Shown here piece by piece: positions 62,189-64,000 of a DNA stretch of 64,000 nt (the first letter of the stretch is position 1; each line of letters begins with the position of its first letter). The stretch is from Deltaproteobacteria bacterium ADurb.Bin151 (GTDB lineage: Bacteria > Desulfobacterota > Syntrophia > Syntrophales > Smithellaceae). The translations under genes were made by a program, and so were the position numbers. The notes beneath the pieces were generated by a model. It saw only the letters and a program-made list of their open reading frames with translations. It did no database searches and had not been told where the DNA came from. The stretch is from contig MWDG01000006.1 of assembly GCA_002070455.1 (NCBI GenBank), forward strand, positions 1 through 64,000. The letters run 5' to 3'.

Positions 62189-62992
62189 TTAGTAGGTGTA
62201 TGTGATTGCCGATCCGATAGAAAAACGGTCTGTGTATTGCCCTTCGATGTTCAGACGAAATCCTTTGGCCAGCGGTATGTCTACCCCGAAATATCCGCCG
62301 ATGATTGATTTGTTCTTCCAGGCGATCCTTTGATCTCCCGATTGAATTCCCGGAATGCCACAGGCAAGCTGTGCGTCAGCCTCGGCATAATAGATGAAGG
62401 GGCCGGCATACAATTTTATGCCATAGGGGACTGTTGCCTGTGCACCGATGCCGAAGTTGACATTCCAGAGATTCTTGACTTTCAAATCGTCCGTAAAAGG
62501 CGTCGAATGATAAATTCCGACGAGGTTGTCGGTATAGTTGCTGAAGTTGTAGCTTGCCTGAACAAAGGCACCGATCCCGAAGATGCTGTTGAAAGCGACA
62601 AAGCCTTTTGCTCCCAGGGTCCCGACAAATTTCCAGTTTTCTTCAAAGTGATCTTTTATCGTCGTGGTATAGATATGGGTGGATTTTGAAGCGTCAAAAA
62701 TCTTCAGATCCGACACTCCAATGCGCCCGTATATTTCCCAGATATTCTTTGATCCGTAGGAAACCTGCGAGTAAACATGATGCTGCCGGATCGGATGGCT
62801 TGTGTCATTCTTGTAAGTATCTTCATAATACCAGTAGCCGATGGTTGTATTCAGGCCACCGGATTCCCTGGAAACCGTTTGCGGCGGACCGAACATTCCA
62901 CCCACGGCAGACGGGGCCATGGACAGGATCAAAAATACCGGTATGATGAACAATCTAAATATTTTCGTAACGATTCTCCCTTTTCGTTGCAT
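62189..62992 (-). CDS. Outer-membrane beta-barrel protein of unknown function
   Basis: A 267-aa protein with a signal peptide ([21 protein letters not shown]). The mature chain alternates short amphipathic strands with aromatic ends ([31 protein letters not shown]-terminus), the pattern of a small barrel; the terminal Tyr suits BAM recognition. No family assigned. Its ATG abuts the mlaA stop (TAAATG), so it is translationally coupled to mlaA and may assist or share that lipid-transport site. It has no ribosome binding site of its own. Confidence 0.7.
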   Translation of the reverse strand: MQRKGRIVTKIFRLFIIPVFLILSMAPSAVGGMFGPPQTVSRESGGLNTTIGYWYYEDTYKNDTSHPIRQHHVYSQVSYGSKNIWEIYGRIGVSDLKIFDASKSTHIYTTTIKDHFEENWKFVGTLGAKGFVAFNSIFGIGAFVQASYNFSNYTDNLVGIYHSTPFTDDLKVKNLWNVNFGIGAQATVPYGIKLYAGPFIYYAEADAQLACGIPGIQSGDQRIAWKNKSIIGGYFGVDIPLAKGFRLNIEGQYTDRFSIGSAITYTY

Positions 62993-63919
62993 TTATTTTT
63001 TTACACTCGGACCGGCCGGGGAATCGTCCGCGCCGACGTCTTTAAAAATCAGGGACCTTGCCTTGCGTGCCTTGATTGCTTTCGCGCGATACTGGGCATA
63101 GGCATCACGAATGGCCACATAGGGATCAAGCGCAGCTTCCTGAAGGGATTCATATTCGCCGATGACCAGCGACGCGTTATTGATGATTTTGAAAGGCCGG
63201 ATGCCGATGCCGGTGTACCAGGGCCCGAAATAGGAAAGCGGATCCAGTAAATATTCACCGGCGATATCCACGCTGTCGCGGGGGCTGGAAGGGCCGAGGA
63301 CAGGCCAGAGAATGTAAAAACCGTGTCCCACCCCGTACATGCCCAGGGTCTGTCCGAAATCCGTGTCCTGCTTTGCCAGTTTGATTTCTCCACCTGCCGC
63401 AGGGTCAAGAAGTCCCCCGATGCCCCAGATGGTATTGATCGTGAAGCGGCCAAATTCAATGCCTGCACCGCTGAAATCGGCCTGTAAAAGGCAATTGATG
63501 AAACGGATAGGGAATTTTGCGTTGAAATAAAATTGTTTTACGCTGATCCGTGCTGGTTCGGGAACAATCCATTTGTAAACGGTTGCGACCGGCTTGACTG
63601 CCCAGTAATACAACTTGTCATTGAACTGGTATGAGATTCTGTTGAACGGTTCCAGCGGATCGGCAATGGTCACTTTTGGTTCTGCGAACGGATCATCGTC
63701 GTAATCAAGATTCTGCTCATCGGAGTATGGATCTTTATCGGTGATGCCCGGTTTTCCTGTATTGTGTGCCGGAACACTTCTCGCTTTTGCCCGCGTCGGT
63801 TGTTGAACGGACAAAGAATTTTCCAGTGACTGTTGGGGGTCGGAAGCAAGACCGTAACCAGGAGTGAGCCCAGCGGCAATTAACAGGATCAGTGTCATAA
63901 GTGAAATGCAGTGTCTCAT
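62993..63919 (-). CDS. mlaA: MlaA/VacJ family phospholipid transport protein
   Basis: A 308-aa protein with the MlaA core from about residue 86: DPLEPFNRISYQFND, then FNAKFPIRFINCLLQ, GRFTINTIWGIGGLLDPA and GFYILWPVLGPSSPRDS. MlaA removes misplaced phospholipids from the outer leaflet with MlaFEDBC. The N-terminal signal (LMTLILLIAAGLTP) has no Cys lipobox, unlike E. coli VacJ, so it may not be lipidated. It has an extended, charged linker (about 25-85) before the core. The other Mla genes are not seen. Confidence 0.88.
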   Translation of the reverse strand: MRHCISLMTLILLIAAGLTPGYGLASDPQQSLENSLSVQQPTRAKARSVPAHNTGKPGITDKDPYSDEQNLDYDDDPFAEPKVTIADPLEPFNRISYQFNDKLYYWAVKPVATVYKWIVPEPARISVKQFYFNAKFPIRFINCLLQADFSGAGIEFGRFTINTIWGIGGLLDPAAGGEIKLAKQDTDFGQTLGMYGVGHGFYILWPVLGPSSPRDSVDIAGEYLLDPLSYFGPWYTGIGIRPFKIINNASLVIGEYESLQEAALDPYVAIRDAYAQYRAKAIKARKARSLIFKDVGADDSPAGPSVKK

Positions 63920-64000
63920 GAAAGGGCGCCCGTCATTTTATCCTGAAATGTATTGTCTTTCGTCTTTCCTGTTTCATGCCGGTCTGGAAAAGCGGTTGCC

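Noticed and set aside
1-64000. CRISPR arrays, complete IS elements, prophage, tRNA or rRNA genes
   Set aside because: No regularly spaced repeats, transposase, integrase or tRNA-like cloverleaf was seen in the intergenic stretches read.

Overview
The gene content points to an anaerobic, syntroph-like member of the Desulfobacterota (former Deltaproteobacteria), probably near the Syntrophales. This is inferred from families and gene order; no rRNA or tRNA gene is present to confirm it. Clues are a two-gene beta-oxidation operon, an ADP-forming acyl-CoA synthetase-type CoA ligase subunit, a second acyl-CoA dehydrogenase operon, scattered molybdenum cofactor genes, DUF169 and radical SAM proteins, and Gram-negative envelope genes (LolA, SurA, MlaA and many lipoproteins).

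Layout. 1-4.3 kb: a DUF2845 fragment, a micro-membrane protein, then thiolase and FadB-type genes ending at a strong terminator. 4.4-12.4 kb: beta-lactamase-fold hydrolase, SLOG/YpsA-like protein, aspartate kinase, metallo-beta-lactamase hydrolase, DUF169 protein, epoxyqueuosine-reductase-like Fe-S protein and a DUF6448 protein. 12.8-14.3 kb: two related CBS-domain regulators, one fused to a LuxR-type helix-turn-helix, followed by a 42-bp perfect palindrome. 14.4-20.6 kb: accessory envelope genes (alpha/beta hydrolase, ankyrin lipoprotein, six-bladed propeller lipoprotein, three small AT-rich lipoproteins) around a 0.9-kb hairpin-rich non-coding stretch. 20.7-42.7 kb: mostly core genes (moaC, yifB/comM, branched-chain aminotransferase, lolA, radical SAM, patatin, proA-nadD, HD-GYP regulator, uvrA, two parvulin chaperones, mfd, nadA, moeA, FKBP). 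42.7-48.9 kb: CoA ligase alpha subunit, a soluble PAS hybrid histidine kinase cut by an in-frame TGA, a stand-alone MshEN/GspE-N protein and a START-domain protein. 48.9-56.5 kb: a six-gene operon (hydrolase, two acyl-CoA dehydrogenases, two short-chain dehydrogenases, an acetoacetate-decarboxylase-family protein) diverging from a TetR gene across two matching operator-like repeats. 56.9-64 kb: coiled-coil protein, SdsA-type alkylsulfatase homologue, amidase, D-Ala-D-Ala ligase, outer-membrane barrel protein and MlaA.

How the parts may work together. The fadA/fadB pair can carry out hydration, dehydrogenation and thiolysis of acyl-CoAs, and the TetR-linked operon looks like an inducible catabolic module for an unidentified carboxylic substrate. 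In that module one dehydrogenase keeps the catalytic Glu and its neighbour has lost it, which suggests a heteromeric enzyme. The strongest leads for new biology are the kinase interrupted by TGA, the TetR operon with its paired operators, the CBS-LuxR fusion, and the hairpin-rich region at 18.6-18.8 kb. I saw no CRISPR array, complete insertion sequence, prophage, tRNA or rRNA.
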